Shown piece after piece: positions 34,282 through 43,965 of a DNA stretch of 64,000 bases. Position numbers and translations under genes: made by a program. Below the pieces are notes generated by a model that saw nothing but the letters and a program-made list of their open reading frames with translations, was not told where the DNA came from and searched no databases. Each line of letters begins with the position of its first letter. Within the stretch, counting starts at the first letter, position 1. The stretch lies in the NCBI GenBank assembly GCA_001873625.1, contig MNZN01000001.1:1-64000 (forward strand), written 5' to 3'. The stretch comes from Candidatus Saccharibacteria bacterium CG2_30_41_52. Lineage in GTDB: Bacteria; Patescibacteriota; Saccharimonadia; Saccharimonadales; Saccharimonadaceae.

Positions 34282-34572
34282 ATGACACAAATTACTCGTG
34301 ATGATGTGCTTCATTTGGCACAGCTTTCTAGCTTAGAGCTTAATGACGCCGAAATTGATGGATTACAGACCGACCTTGGTAATATTTTGGGGTATGTTGA
34401 GCAGTTGAGCCAATTGGACACAACCGGCGTTGAGCCGACCTATCAGGTTACTGGATTGCAAAATGTTTGGCGTGATGACAGCGTGATTGACTACGGAGTT
34501 AGCCGCGAAGACATGTTAGCATTATCGACCGAATCGTCCGAACATCAAGTAAAAGTTCCAAAGGTACTATAA
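34282..34572 (+). CDS. gatC: Asp-tRNA(Asn)/Glu-tRNA(Gln) amidotransferase subunit C
   Basis: A 96-residue GatC, with ITRDDVLHLAQLSSLEL at the N-terminus and LGNILGYVEQLSQLDT mid-protein. It links GatA and GatB. The start is set by the -10 position. gatA begins 2 bases after its stop. Confidence 0.92.
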   Translation: MTQITRDDVLHLAQLSSLELNDAEIDGLQTDLGNILGYVEQLSQLDTTGVEPTYQVTGLQNVWRDDSVIDYGVSREDMLALSTESSEHQVKVPKVL

Positions 34573-34574
34573 AT

Positions 34575-35963
34575 ATGATTACGATTTCAGACATAATCGC
34601 ACAAATTGATAGTACTTCTGCTCGTGAAGTTATTGAAACAGCACTAGCCAAAGCTCGTGAAAGTTCAGATTACCATGCATTGTTAAATCTAACTGCAGAA
34701 CGCGCATTAGAGCGTGCTGACGCAGTCGATGCAGGCAAAATTACTGGTAAATTGGCTGGTGTGCCGTTTGTTATTAAAGATAACTTTTTGGCATTTGGCG
34801 CTCCAACGACTGCTGCCAGCAAGATGTTAGAAAATTTTGTGGCACCATTGCAGGCAACTTCAGTTGAAAAACTAGAAGCCGAAGGTGCAATCTGTATCGG
34901 TAAATCCAACCTAGACGCTTTTGCTCATGGTGGAAGTACTGAAAACTCTGCCTTTGGACCAACCAGTAACGCCTATGATAAAACTAGAGTCTCTGGTGGC
35001 AGTAGTGGTGGCTCAGCTGTCGTTACGGCACTGGACATCGTTCCGTTTGCGTTAGGTAGTGATACCGGTGGATCAATTCGTCAGCCCGCTAGCTTTAATG
35101 GCGTAGTCGGTGTTAAACCAACTTATGGAACAATCAGTCGTTATGGCGTGGTTGCTATGGCCAGCAGCACTGATGTTATTGGTGCGTTTACTAATAATGT
35201 ATCAGATGCCGAATTGGTTATTAGTATTATGGCTGGCCGCGACGTTCGAGATATGACAACTTTGCCGAACTTTTTTGAACCTTTGGCTGAAACTAAGCCG
35301 GGTTTAAAGATTGGATTAATTAGTGACTTTATGGCCGAAGGTGTTGATTCAGATGTTCGGGCTCGCGTTAATGAATACGTAGCCAAACTTCGCGAAAATG
35401 GACATATTGTCGAAGACGTAAGTTTGCCGATGGCTGAATACGCATTGGCGATTTATTATATTTTGGTTCCAGCTGAACTTAGCAGTAATTTGGCGCGTTA
35501 TGATGGAATCAGGTATGGTTTCCGTGCCGAAGGCGTAAAAACGCTCGCAGAACTATACGGTCGAACTCGTGACCAAGGTTTTGTGACTGAAAACAAACGA
35601 CGAATTATGATCGGAAGCTACGTTTTGTCTAGCGGTTTCTTTGACGCTTATTATTTGCAGGCTCAAAAAGCCCGAACCTTGTTGATTAATCAATTTAACA
35701 AACTTTTCAAAAAATACGACATGTTAATTGGTCCGGTTGCACCAACGACTGCTTTTAAAATCGGTAAAAATTCATCTGATCCAATCAAAATGTATTTGGG
35801 AGATATCATGACTGTCCCTACGTCACTAGCAGGATTACCTGCAATTAGCGTTCCTGCGGGTCATGACGAATCCGGATTGCCAGTTGGAGTACAGTTAATG
35901 GGCCCAATGCGTAGTGATGCTAAATTGTTGGCTTTGGCCCGCTCTATGGAGTCAAAACTATGA
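34575..35963 (+). CDS. gatA: Amidotransferase subunit A (glutaminase)
   Basis: A 462-residue amidase-signature enzyme with an intact catalytic triad: Lys68 (VIKDN), cis-Ser143 in SGGSSGGS, and nucleophile Ser167 in GSDTGGS. It releases ammonia from glutamine for GatB to convert misacylated Glu-tRNA(Gln) or Asp-tRNA(Asn). Its end overlaps the next gene by 4 bases. Confidence 0.96.
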   Translation: MITISDIIAQIDSTSAREVIETALAKARESSDYHALLNLTAERALERADAVDAGKITGKLAGVPFVIKDNFLAFGAPTTAASKMLENFVAPLQATSVEKLEAEGAICIGKSNLDAFAHGGSTENSAFGPTSNAYDKTRVSGGSSGGSAVVTALDIVPFALGSDTGGSIRQPASFNGVVGVKPTYGTISRYGVVAMASSTDVIGAFTNNVSDAELVISIMAGRDVRDMTTLPNFFEPLAETKPGLKIGLISDFMAEGVDSDVRARVNEYVAKLRENGHIVEDVSLPMAEYALAIYYILVPAELSSNLARYDGIRYGFRAEGVKTLAELYGRTRDQGFVTENKRRIMIGSYVLSSGFFDAYYLQAQKARTLLINQFNKLFKKYDMLIGPVAPTTAFKIGKNSSDPIKMYLGDIMTVPTSLAGLPAISVPAGHDESGLPVGVQLMGPMRSDAKLLALARSMESKL

Positions 35964-36373
35964 ATTATACGTTAATTTTGTTTTTGGCGGCAGTTATTAT
36001 TCTTGGTGCAATAATGCTGATTTTTGCAAACCTAAAATCTGGCCGACATTTGGACGTAGATCGTTATCGCGTTAAATGTTTATCAATCGAGCAACAACTC
36101 AAAGCCGATGAACCATCTAGCTATCAATTAGCAGTCTTGAATGCTGATAAATTAGTTGACCAAGCTTTGCGAGAACGCGGGCTAAAAGGTAAAACTATGG
36201 GCGAAAGAATGCAATGTGGAGCAACGCTATTTAGTGATCGCAATGGTATTTGGACGGCACATAAATTACGCAATACTATTGCACATGAACCAGAAGTCCA
36301 GGTGACTTATGACCAAGCCCGTTATGCACTATCCTGTTTTAGAAAAGCATTGAAAGACCTAGGAGCAATATAA
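35960..36373 (+). CDS. Membrane-anchored protein with HEPN-like RNxxxH motif, inside the gat operon
   Basis: A 137-residue protein with an N-terminal membrane helix (about 3-23) and a roughly 110-residue helical cytosolic domain. The segment HKLRNTIAHEPEV (R104-N105...H109) followed by a long helix (about 117-134) resembles the Rx4H centre of HEPN ribonuclease-like domains. It overlaps gatA (ATGA) and gatB (TAATG), so it is translated with the amidotransferase. The function is unknown; an RNA-related role is an inference from the motif and location. Confidence 0.6.
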   Translation: MNYTLILFLAAVIILGAIMLIFANLKSGRHLDVDRYRVKCLSIEQQLKADEPSSYQLAVLNADKLVDQALRERGLKGKTMGERMQCGATLFSDRNGIWTAHKLRNTIAHEPEVQVTYDQARYALSCFRKALKDLGAI

Positions 36374-37848
36374 TGATAACTGATGAAATACTAGCAAAAT
36401 ATGATATGACAATCGGTATCGAATGCCATGTTCAGTTGGCGACTAAGACTAAATTATTTAGCGGTGCCGATAATGACGCTCGAGATAAATCACCAAACAG
36501 TGTCGTTAGTCCAATTGATTTTGCGCTACCTGGAATGTTACCGGTATTAAACCGTGGCGCAGTCGATTTGGCAATTAAAGCTGGTAAGGCGCTAAATAGT
36601 TCAATAGCTCATGTTAGTCGATTTGATCGCAAACACTATTTTTATCCTGATTTACCCAAAGGTTATCAGACCACTCAGATGTATCAGCCGATTATTGGCG
36701 TTGGCGTTGTTCATGTTCCAATGGAAGATGGCAGTATTGTTGATGTTAGAATTCACCATGCTCACTTGGAAGAAGACGCCGGTAAATTAATTCACAATGG
36801 TAATTACAGTCTGGTTGATTTAAACCGCGCTGGTACACCGTTGATTGAAATCGTATCTGAACCAGATATTCATTCCTCTGCTGCCGCCAAAGCTTACGCG
36901 TCGGAACTATACCGATTAATGACATATGCTGGGGTAACGAATGGCGATTTGTATCATGGCAATATGCGTTTTGACGTTAACGTCTCGGTTGCATTAAAAG
37001 GCGCCGATAAATTAGGATTACGAGCCGAAGTAAAAAATCTGAACTCATTTAGAAGCGTTGAGCGCGCTGCTGAATACGAGTTTCGTCGCCAAATTGAAAT
37101 TGTTGAGGGCGGCAATCAGGTTATTCAGGAAACTCGCGGTTGGGATGAGGCTAAACAAAAAACATCTAGTCAGCGCAGTAAAGAAGACGCTCAGGATTAC
37201 CGCTATATGCCCGATGCTGATATTCCGCCAATCGTTTTGACGGATAGCGAGATTGCAGAAATCCAGGCAACAGTGCCTCGTCTACCTGGGCAGTGGCGAT
37301 TTATATTGCGTCAGTTGGGATTAGAATATCTGCCAATCGAAACACTATTGGACGCTGAAAACGAATTCCGCGGACAAATAAATATCCTAAAAATGATTGA
37401 AGACGTGGTTAGTGACACTAAAAAGGCAAAATTCATTGCAAACTGGACGGTAAATAATTTTATTACTTTGTTGCGTGGTGAGCCAACTTTCAAAATTGGT
37501 TCAATTGATTATTTAGCGCTTGAAGTTGCGATCTATGAACTTACCGATGCCAACAAACTCAGCTCGACTAATGCAAAAATCTTATTCCGCGAATTAGCCG
37601 TAATGGAAACATTACCTGATGTTGAAAAATATGCGACCGACAAGGGATATATTCAGGTTAGTGATGAGGGTTCGATTGCTGTGATAGTTGATGAGGTTTT
37701 GGCTGATCCGTTGTCTGCAAAGGCGGTCGAGGATTTGAAAAACGGCAACGACAAAGTGATTGGATTCTTGGTGGGGCAAGTTATGAAAAAATCGGGTGGT
37801 AAGGCAAATCCGGCGTTAGTTCAAAAACTAATCAGAGAAAGGATATAA
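36373..37848 (+). CDS. gatB: Amidotransferase subunit B
   Basis: A 491-residue GatB with N-terminal GIECHVQLATKTKLF, DLPKGYQ..., the HLEEDAGKL block, YRYMPDADIPP, and a C-terminal YqeY/tail domain. It phosphorylates and amidates the misacylated tRNA using ammonia from GatA. The start overlaps the preceding stop; galU follows 3 bases after its end. Confidence 0.96.
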   Translation: MITDEILAKYDMTIGIECHVQLATKTKLFSGADNDARDKSPNSVVSPIDFALPGMLPVLNRGAVDLAIKAGKALNSSIAHVSRFDRKHYFYPDLPKGYQTTQMYQPIIGVGVVHVPMEDGSIVDVRIHHAHLEEDAGKLIHNGNYSLVDLNRAGTPLIEIVSEPDIHSSAAAKAYASELYRLMTYAGVTNGDLYHGNMRFDVNVSVALKGADKLGLRAEVKNLNSFRSVERAAEYEFRRQIEIVEGGNQVIQETRGWDEAKQKTSSQRSKEDAQDYRYMPDADIPPIVLTDSEIAEIQATVPRLPGQWRFILRQLGLEYLPIETLLDAENEFRGQINILKMIEDVVSDTKKAKFIANWTVNNFITLLRGEPTFKIGSIDYLALEVAIYELTDANKLSSTNAKILFRELAVMETLPDVEKYATDKGYIQVSDEGSIAVIVDEVLADPLSAKAVEDLKNGNDKVIGFLVGQVMKKSGGKANPALVQKLIRERI

Positions 37849-37851
37849 TTT

Positions 37852-38730
37852 GTGAAACAACCAACAAAGGCTATCATTTGTGCCGCAGGACTAGGCACGA
37901 GGTTTTTACCTCAGACCAAAGCAATGCCCAAGGAGATGTTGCCAATTATCGACAAGCCTGTTATTCAGATAATTGTTGAGCAGGCTGTAAAAGCTGGTGT
38001 CACTGAAGTTATTATCGTTACGGGAAGCACGAAACGTGCAATTGAAGACCACTTTGATCGCAGCGACGGCCTTGAGGCGGAATTACGCGAAAAAGGCAAA
38101 CACGATAAAGCTGATCAAATTAAGGCAATCGCTGAACTTGCGAATTTTATCTATATCCGTCAAAAAGGCTACCCAAAAGGTAACGCTCGCCCAATATTAA
38201 ATGCTCAACATTTGATTGATGATGATGAACCGTTTTTTGTCTTTTTTGCTGACGACTTTTTCAGGGCTGATACCGCATGGCCTTTGCAATTAAAAGAAGT
38301 CTATAACAAAACGGGCAAATCAGTCATTTCATTGATTGAAGTCGAAAAGAAAGATGCCGATAAATACGGTATGGCTGTCATTGGGAAGAAACTGTCGGAT
38401 CGTGTATTCAAGCTTAAAGGTTTAGTTGAAAAACCAGGCGAAGCCAATACGCCATCGACGTATGCATCAGTCGGAAGCTATTTATTGACCCCAGATATTC
38501 TTCCAATAATTGCTAATGAAAAAATTGATAAGAACGGTGAGATTACACTTGCCGACAGTATTAATGAATTGGCTAAAAAAGGTACAGTTTATGGTTGTTT
38601 TATTGATGGTGTCTGGCATGATACGGGTGACCAATTTAGGTATATGAAGGCGGTTGTTGATTACGCGCTTGAAAGTCCAAAATACGGCAAAGATTTTGCA
38701 GATTATCTAAAAAAACGTTTAGATTGTTAA
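37852..38730 (+). CDS. galU: UTP-glucose-1-phosphate uridylyltransferase
   Basis: A 292-residue nucleotidyltransferase. It has the N-terminal AAGLGTRFLPQTKAMPKEMLPI signature, an FFADDFF-type metal Asp block, GLVEKP, and the C-terminal GVWHDTGDQ. It makes UDP-glucose for envelope polysaccharide. The start is GTG 37852, with AAGGA upstream inside gatB, so it belongs to the same operon. Confidence 0.95.
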   Translation: MKQPTKAIICAAGLGTRFLPQTKAMPKEMLPIIDKPVIQIIVEQAVKAGVTEVIIVTGSTKRAIEDHFDRSDGLEAELREKGKHDKADQIKAIAELANFIYIRQKGYPKGNARPILNAQHLIDDDEPFFVFFADDFFRADTAWPLQLKEVYNKTGKSVISLIEVEKKDADKYGMAVIGKKLSDRVFKLKGLVEKPGEANTPSTYASVGSYLLTPDILPIIANEKIDKNGEITLADSINELAKKGTVYGCFIDGVWHDTGDQFRYMKAVVDYALESPKYGKDFADYLKKRLDC

Positions 38731-38734
38731 TTTA

Positions 38735-38762
38735 TTGTCACCAGTGTTATTATTAGTATAGA
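38735..38762 (+). promoter_or_regulatory. Promoter of the small envelope-protein unit
   Basis: TTGTCA (38735-38740), 16 bases, TATAGA (38757-38762); AAAGGA lies before ATG 38795. Confidence 0.55.
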
Positions 38763-38794
38763 CGCTCGATTATGGGTGACTAGAAAAGGATTAT

Positions 38795-39055
38795 ATGAAT
38801 TCAGCAGCAGAAGTACTTGTCGTTATTCTATCTATATTTTTAGGATTGTTTTTGATTCTTGCCATAACTTTGACAGTGTATCTTATTAACCTTACTCGTC
38901 AAATTCGCAAAGTTACTAATGTCGCAGAGCGTACTGTTGGCAATATCGAGTCGGTTGTGTCCGGAGTTTCCAAAGTGATATCGCCTATATTTGTAGCCGA
39001 AATGGTCACCGGATTCATCAAAAAGTTTAATAAGAAAAATAAAGGGGATAAATAA
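38795..39055 (+). CDS. Small membrane protein, DUF948-like
   Basis: An 86-residue protein with one long N-terminal helix in the membrane (about 5-31), then an amphipathic helix (RQIRKVTNVAERTVGNIESV) and a basic tail. The layout resembles DUF948 proteins, which often precede YtxH-type genes, as here. The gap to the next gene is 1 base. Confidence 0.65.
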   Translation: MNSAAEVLVVILSIFLGLFLILAITLTVYLINLTRQIRKVTNVAERTVGNIESVVSGVSKVISPIFVAEMVTGFIKKFNKKNKGDK

Positions 39056-39056
39056 T

Positions 39057-39365
39057 ATGTCAAAAGGTAAATTTGCTCTAGGTGCTATATTTGGCGCCGT
39101 CGTAGGTGCCGTAGCTGGAGTATTGGCTGCACCAAAAAGCGGTAAAGAAACTCGTGCAGAATTAAAATCTAGAGCTAATGTAATTAAGACTGATGTAACT
39201 AAAAAAGCTGAAACTGTTGCTGCAAAAACTACCGAAGCTGTTGTTGATGCAAAATCCAAAGCAGAAAAAGTAGTCAAAGAAGCAAAAACAGAAGCTAAAG
39301 ACCTAAAGGGTCGTGCTGAACGCGCGCTTGCGGGTGCTAAAAAAGGCTTTAACAGCAAGAAATAG
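39057..39365 (+). CDS. YtxH-domain protein
   Basis: A 102-residue protein. The N-terminal Gly/Ala-rich helix (about 5-24) leads into AAPKSGKETR, the YtxH hallmark, then a long Lys/Ala/Glu-rich helical tail resembling LEA or histone-like repeats. YtxH proteins are linked with stress and envelope association, but the exact role is unknown. GGGGATA before the start couples it to the DUF948-like gene. Confidence 0.8.
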   Translation: MSKGKFALGAIFGAVVGAVAGVLAAPKSGKETRAELKSRANVIKTDVTKKAETVAAKTTEAVVDAKSKAEKVVKEAKTEAKDLKGRAERALAGAKKGFNSKK

Positions 39366-39382
39366 TTTTTGGATTGTCAATA

Positions 39383-39412
39383 AATAGCACACGGCTTCAG
39401 TTGTGTGTTATT
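39383..39412 (+). terminator. Terminator after YtxH gene
   Basis: AATAGCACAC pairs with GTGTGTTATT (one G-T) around a 10-base loop, followed by TTTT. Confidence 0.7.
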
Positions 39413-39437
39413 TTATATATAGGAGCATAAGCATTAT

Positions 39438-39731
39438 ATGATGAACGAACTTCACAAAAAGGCTGTTAATAGGGTTAAAAGCGACAATGAACGCGGGGCT
39501 CGCCATGCATTATTAGAGGAATTGTTTTATGATTTTCAGCGTAGTCGAGCTCAAGTGTACGGAATGAACTTTATGCGTGGAGTGTTTTTTGGATTTGGTT
39601 CAGTATTGGGCGCAACGGTAGTAGTGGCGTTCATTATTTGGCTACTCAGCTTATTCACTGGCCTGTTTCCAGAATATATTGGACACTATATTCAACAGAT
39701 TATTGATGCCATGCAGCACACCAAGCAATAG
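39438..39731 (+). CDS. DUF5665-type small membrane protein
   Basis: A 97-residue protein. The N-terminal helical, charged part (about 1-40) precedes FMRGVFFGFGSVLGATVVVAF, the conserved block of DUF5665 proteins, with membrane helices to about 77. AGGAG lies 12 bases before ATG 39438 and 15 before ATG 39441. The function is unknown. Confidence 0.7.
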   Translation: MMNELHKKAVNRVKSDNERGARHALLEELFYDFQRSRAQVYGMNFMRGVFFGFGSVLGATVVVAFIIWLLSLFTGLFPEYIGHYIQQIIDAMQHTKQ

Positions 39732-39766
39732 TCGTTTTTTACTACATAAAAACGGTTAAACTTAGG

Positions 39767-39772
39767 TATAAT
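39767..39772 (+). promoter_or_regulatory. -10 of dnaE
   Basis: TATAAT, 12 bases before ATG 39784; a leader of about 5 bases and no ribosome site. Confidence 0.65.
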
Positions 39773-39783
39773 AGTATGTATAT

Positions 39784-42700
39784 ATGGGGGTCCAATTAAA
39801 ACCGTCCGATTATGTGCACTTACATAATCATACTCACCACAGCTTGCTTGATGGTTTGACAAAGATACCCGATTTAGTGAGCATGGTCAAAGAAATGGGT
39901 ATGGAAGCCGTTGCCGTTACTGACCATGGTACAATGTCTGGTGCTCTAGAATTTTATAAAGCCGCCACTGAAGAGGGTATAAAGCCAATTTTGGGCCAAG
40001 AATTTTATGTCGCCACTAGATCTAGGCATGACAGGGACCCTGCCAAGGATAAAGCTAGGTATCACTTGACAGTTTTGGCTATGAACAATCAAGGTTATCA
40101 AAACCTGATGCAATTATCGACGATTGCCAATTTAGAAGGTATGTATTACAAGCCTCGTATTGATCATGAGGTGATTGAAAAATATAACGAAGGCCTAATT
40201 ATTTTGTCGGGTTGTGCCGGTAGTGAACTTGGCGAAAATTTGAGTGGCGATAATTATGAAGAAGCTAAAAAAATAGCATTGTGGTACAAATCGATTTTTG
40301 GCGATCGGTATTATTTGGAAATGCAAGACCACGGGCACAAAGATCACCCGGGTCGTTGGGACACTCAATACAAAATTAATGGGTATTTGGAAAAATTATC
40401 TAAAGACATCGATGTACGATTAGTTGTCAGTAACGACGGTCATTATTTGATGCATGAAGACCAAGATGCACATGAAATCTTGTTGTGTGTTGGAACTGGT
40501 GCGTATTTAAGTGATGAAAAGCGCATGAGTTTGAAGGATTTTGATTTGCACGTGTCAAGTCCGCTGGATATTATTTCCAGATGGGGTAAAACTAATCCTG
40601 ATGCAATTACTAACACGAAACTAATCGCTGATAGGTGTAATGTAGAAATTGCGCTTGGTGGTATTTTAATTCCTGTTTTTCCGACGCCAAATGGCAAGAG
40701 TGAAAAATCATATTTGGATGAATTAGTTTATCGTGGTTTGGCTTGGCGCTATGGAAAAGTTGAAAAAGATATAGCCAAAGATTTGACTGCCGAAGAAGCG
40801 AAAAAACACATCCCCGATGATGTGATGCAGCGTGCCTTGTACGAACTCGGTGTCGTTGAAAGTATGGGTTTTAACGGCTACTTTTTGATTGTCGCTGATT
40901 TTATAAACTGGGGCAAGGAACGAGGAATTATTTTTGGGCCGGGCAGGGGAAGTGCGGCTGGCTCTATATTGGCATACGCTTTGAGAATTACCGAACTTGA
41001 TCCACTAGAATACGATCTGCTGTTTGAACGTTTTTTAAACCCAGACCGTATTAGTATGCCCGATGTTGATATTGATATTCAAGATACAAGGCGCGATGAG
41101 GTTATAAATTATTGTACTGAAAAATATGGTTCGGCGCGCGTTGCTAATATCGTGACTTTTGGAAAAATGGCGGCTCGTGCTGCAGTTCGCGATGTCGCGC
41201 GAGTTTTACAAGTACCTTATGCCGAAGCTAACCGTCTGTCACAAATGATCCCACCGCCAGTTCAGGGCAAGCATATTCCATTAAAAGTTAGTGTTAAAAA
41301 TGATTCTGATTTAAGACGTGAATACGAAACCAGCCCGACAGCTAAAATGGTTTTCGATTACGCGGTCAGATTAGAAGGTACAATTCGTTCACATGGTGTT
41401 CATGCCTGTGGAGTAGTGATTGCGCCAGATGACATTGTCAAATTTGTGCCGCTTGAAATGGCTCAAAAAGGCGTAATTGCGACGCAGTATTCAATGGGAT
41501 TGATTGAAGAATTAGGGCTACTCAAGATGGATTTTTTGGGGCTGTCAAACCTTACGACAATTAATAATACATTGCGTATAATTAAAAAAGTTTACAAAGA
41601 AAAAATTGATTTAGGCAATCTGCCACTTGACGATAAAGAGACATACGAATTGTTGAAACGTGGTGATACAACTGGAGTTTTCCAACTGGAATCGGCCGGC
41701 ATGAAACGTTATTTGCGCGAGCTTAAACCATCATCATTTGGTGACATCATCGCTATGGTGGCACTTTATCGACCAGGCCCAATGCAGTTTATTGATAGTT
41801 TTATCAAACGCAAACATGGTCAAGAACAAATATCATATTTGCATCCAAAGTTTGAAAACTCGCTTGAAGAAACTTATGGAATTTTGGTCTACCAAGAGCA
41901 ATTTATGCAGATTTCAAAAGATTTTGCTGGATTTACTGGTGGGCAGGCCGACACTTTGCGCAAAGCTGTCGGTAAAAAGAAAATTGATTTGATGCGTAAG
42001 GTCAAAGAAGATTTCGTTGAGGGTGCTGTTAAACATAGTGGTGCCGATCCAAAACTTGCTGAAAAGTTTTGGGCGCAGTTGGAAGAGTTCGCTAATTACT
42101 GTTTCAACAAATCTCACGCGGCTTGTTATGGATTGATTGCATATCAAACTGCATACTTGAAAGCTCATTATCCTGAAGCGTTTATGGCAGCGTTAATGAC
42201 AAGCGATCAAAATGATATTGATAGATTGGCGATTGAAATAAACGAATGTAAGCACATGGGAATCACAGTGTTGTCACCCGATATAAATGAAGGTTTCGTC
42301 GAATTTGCTGTTGTGCCTGAAAAAAAAGAAATTAGGTTTGGCATGGCGGCTGTAAAGGGTGTTGGCGTTGGAGCTGTCGAAGAAATTTTGCGCGCTCGCA
42401 AAGACGGGAAGTTTACAAGTATCGAAGATTTTGCTAAACGTGTCTCAACTAGCCGTTTCAATAAAAAGGCTTGGGATTCATTAATTAAATCTGGCGGATT
42501 TGATAGTTTAGGTGATCGATCTGATTTGCTATTTAATTTGGAAACAGTGCAAGCGTTTGCAAGTAAGTTGCAGAAAGAAGCTCTTAGTGGCCAAACTGAT
42601 TTATTTGGTGATTTAATTGGTGCCACGAACATCCAGCCAACCGTTACGATGCAAATTTCTCCAGTCAAACATACTGATCGCGAGCGTTTGACTTGGGAGC

Positions 42701-43461
42701 GAGAGCTTATGGGGCTGTATGTTAGTGCTCATCCGCTAGACAATTATGATGTCTATTTCGAAGAACAAACTGTATCATTATCACAAATTACTCCAAATGT
42801 TGATGGCAAAAAGGCGACAATAGGTGGATTGATTTCGAGCGTTCGTTCGATTGTTACTAAAAGTGGTTCAAAAATGGCGTTTGTTGGCATTGAGGACAAG
42901 ACTGGTGAAGGAGAAATTATAATTTTCCCAAATCTATACGAAACAATTGGTGCTAAATTAGTGCAAGACGCAGTTGTTTTAGTAACTGGTAAAATTAGTG
43001 CGCGCGATCGTGATGGTAATTTGGGAACCGAAGCAAAAATGATTGCCGATGAAGTTCAATTTATATCCGATCAAGAGCTCCGTGGATATGAATCGATTGG
43101 CCGAAGGATGGATGCGCCAAAGATGAGCGCCAAGGTCAAAGCAATGCGTGTTGCTGCTGCTAAAAATCCAGCAAAGATCGCTGCGAAAACTGTTACTGAA
43201 ACTGTAAAAACAAAAATAGTTCCATTAGAAACAGCTGGCGTCAAAAAGTTCTATGTTCATATTAAAGACCCCGATGATCACGAGTTGTTAATATCATTGA
43301 AGCAAATTTGCAGTAATTACGTTGGTCTATTTGATATTATTTTAGTTCTAGGCGCCGATAAAAAATCAGCAGTCAAATTGCCGTTCAAAGTTGATCCAAG
43401 TAACGATCTAATTGGTGAATTAGTCAAAATTTTGGGCGAAGACAGTGTTGTCTTTAAATAG
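39784..43461 (+). CDS. dnaE: DNA polymerase III alpha subunit
   Basis: A 1225-residue replicative polymerase of the DnaE group. It has an N-terminal PHP domain (about 8-280) with metal-type His residues (HLHNHTHHS and VTDHGT). The polymerase core has catalytic Asp427 and Asp429 (MPDVDID) and Asp583 (KMDFLG). Fingers, tandem helix-hairpin-helix, an OB-fold domain (about 990-1080) and a short C-terminal domain follow. The well-kept PHP residues leave room for PHP proofreading. Its end overlaps the convergent methyltransferase gene by 8 bases. Confidence 0.96.
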   Translation: MGVQLKPSDYVHLHNHTHHSLLDGLTKIPDLVSMVKEMGMEAVAVTDHGTMSGALEFYKAATEEGIKPILGQEFYVATRSRHDRDPAKDKARYHLTVLAMNNQGYQNLMQLSTIANLEGMYYKPRIDHEVIEKYNEGLIILSGCAGSELGENLSGDNYEEAKKIALWYKSIFGDRYYLEMQDHGHKDHPGRWDTQYKINGYLEKLSKDIDVRLVVSNDGHYLMHEDQDAHEILLCVGTGAYLSDEKRMSLKDFDLHVSSPLDIISRWGKTNPDAITNTKLIADRCNVEIALGGILIPVFPTPNGKSEKSYLDELVYRGLAWRYGKVEKDIAKDLTAEEAKKHIPDDVMQRALYELGVVESMGFNGYFLIVADFINWGKERGIIFGPGRGSAAGSILAYALRITELDPLEYDLLFERFLNPDRISMPDVDIDIQDTRRDEVINYCTEKYGSARVANIVTFGKMAARAAVRDVARVLQVPYAEANRLSQMIPPPVQGKHIPLKVSVKNDSDLRREYETSPTAKMVFDYAVRLEGTIRSHGVHACGVVIAPDDIVKFVPLEMAQKGVIATQYSMGLIEELGLLKMDFLGLSNLTTINNTLRIIKKVYKEKIDLGNLPLDDKETYELLKRGDTTGVFQLESAGMKRYLRELKPSSFGDIIAMVALYRPGPMQFIDSFIKRKHGQEQISYLHPKFENSLEETYGILVYQEQFMQISKDFAGFTGGQADTLRKAVGKKKIDLMRKVKEDFVEGAVKHSGADPKLAEKFWAQLEEFANYCFNKSHAACYGLIAYQTAYLKAHYPEAFMAALMTSDQNDIDRLAIEINECKHMGITVLSPDINEGFVEFAVVPEKKEIRFGMAAVKGVGVGAVEEILRARKDGKFTSIEDFAKRVSTSRFNKKAWDSLIKSGGFDSLGDRSDLLFNLETVQAFASKLQKEALSGQTDLFGDLIGATNIQPTVTMQISPVKHTDRERLTWERELMGLYVSAHPLDNYDVYFEEQTVSLSQITPNVDGKKATIGGLISSVRSIVTKSGSKMAFVGIEDKTGEGEIIIFPNLYETIGAKLVQDAVVLVTGKISARDRDGNLGTEAKMIADEVQFISDQELRGYESIGRRMDAPKMSAKVKAMRVAAAKNPAKIAAKTVTETVKTKIVPLETAGVKKFYVHIKDPDDHELLISLKQICSNYVGLFDIILVLGADKKSAVKLPFKVDPSNDLIGELVKILGEDSVVFK

Positions 43462-43939
43462 ATAATTGGTACAATGCGATACCAGTTGCGACACTTACGT
43501 TAAATGATTCTTTTTTGCCAACCATTGGTATTTCAATCAAATCGTCGCAATCGTCCAGCAGGTCGTTTGTAATCCCATGAACTTCTTCGCCTAACAGTAA
43601 TGCGATTTTGTTTGGTTTTTTGTAATTATTTAACATGGTACTGCGTTTATCTTGTTCCAGACCGATAATTGTGTAGCCAGCAGATTTTAATGATTGGAAA
43701 TCTGGCATTTCTTGATGTTCGAACGGAACCATTGTTTCAGCGCCAAGGGCAGTTTTGTGAATTTGAAGTGTTAACTTTTCAGAAATATGTGGCAATCGTG
43801 AATCAACAGCTAGTCGGGGATATGGGCTATAGCCAGATAAAATTATTTTAGATACGCCAAATCCTTCACAAGTCCGAAAAATAGACCCAATGTTATGAGT
43901 CGAACGAATATTATGCGCAATTACGATTATTTCTGGCAC
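43454..43939 (-). CDS. SPOUT-family RNA 2'-O-methyltransferase
   Basis: A 161-residue SpoU/TrmH-type protein with motif 1 NIGSIFRTCEGFG, motif 2 LLLGEEVHGI and motif 3 IPMVGKKESFNVSVATGIALYQL, which form the knotted AdoMet site. The substrate (tRNA or rRNA ribose) is not evident. It lacks an N-terminal RNA-binding extension. The start is GTG 43939, 11 bases from a minus-strand -10, so the leader is nearly absent. Confidence 0.88.
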   Translation of the reverse strand: MPEIIVIAHNIRSTHNIGSIFRTCEGFGVSKIILSGYSPYPRLAVDSRLPHISEKLTLQIHKTALGAETMVPFEHQEMPDFQSLKSAGYTIIGLEQDKRSTMLNNYKKPNKIALLLGEEVHGITNDLLDDCDDLIEIPMVGKKESFNVSVATGIALYQLSI

Positions 43940-43949
43940 GATATATGTT

Positions 43950-43959
43950 ATTGTATCAT
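43950..43959. promoter_or_regulatory. Overlapping divergent -10 boxes
   Basis: Minus-strand TACAAT (43950-43955) and plus-strand TATCAT (43954-43959) share two bases. They serve the SPOUT gene (start 43939) and the TylF-like gene (start 43966, 7 bases past its box). Only one polymerase could bind at a time. Confidence 0.55.
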
Positions 43960-43965
43960 CTATAT

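Noticed and set aside
42207-42668. 153-codon frame on the minus strand
   Set aside because: Antisense to dnaE, with no promoter or ribosome site.
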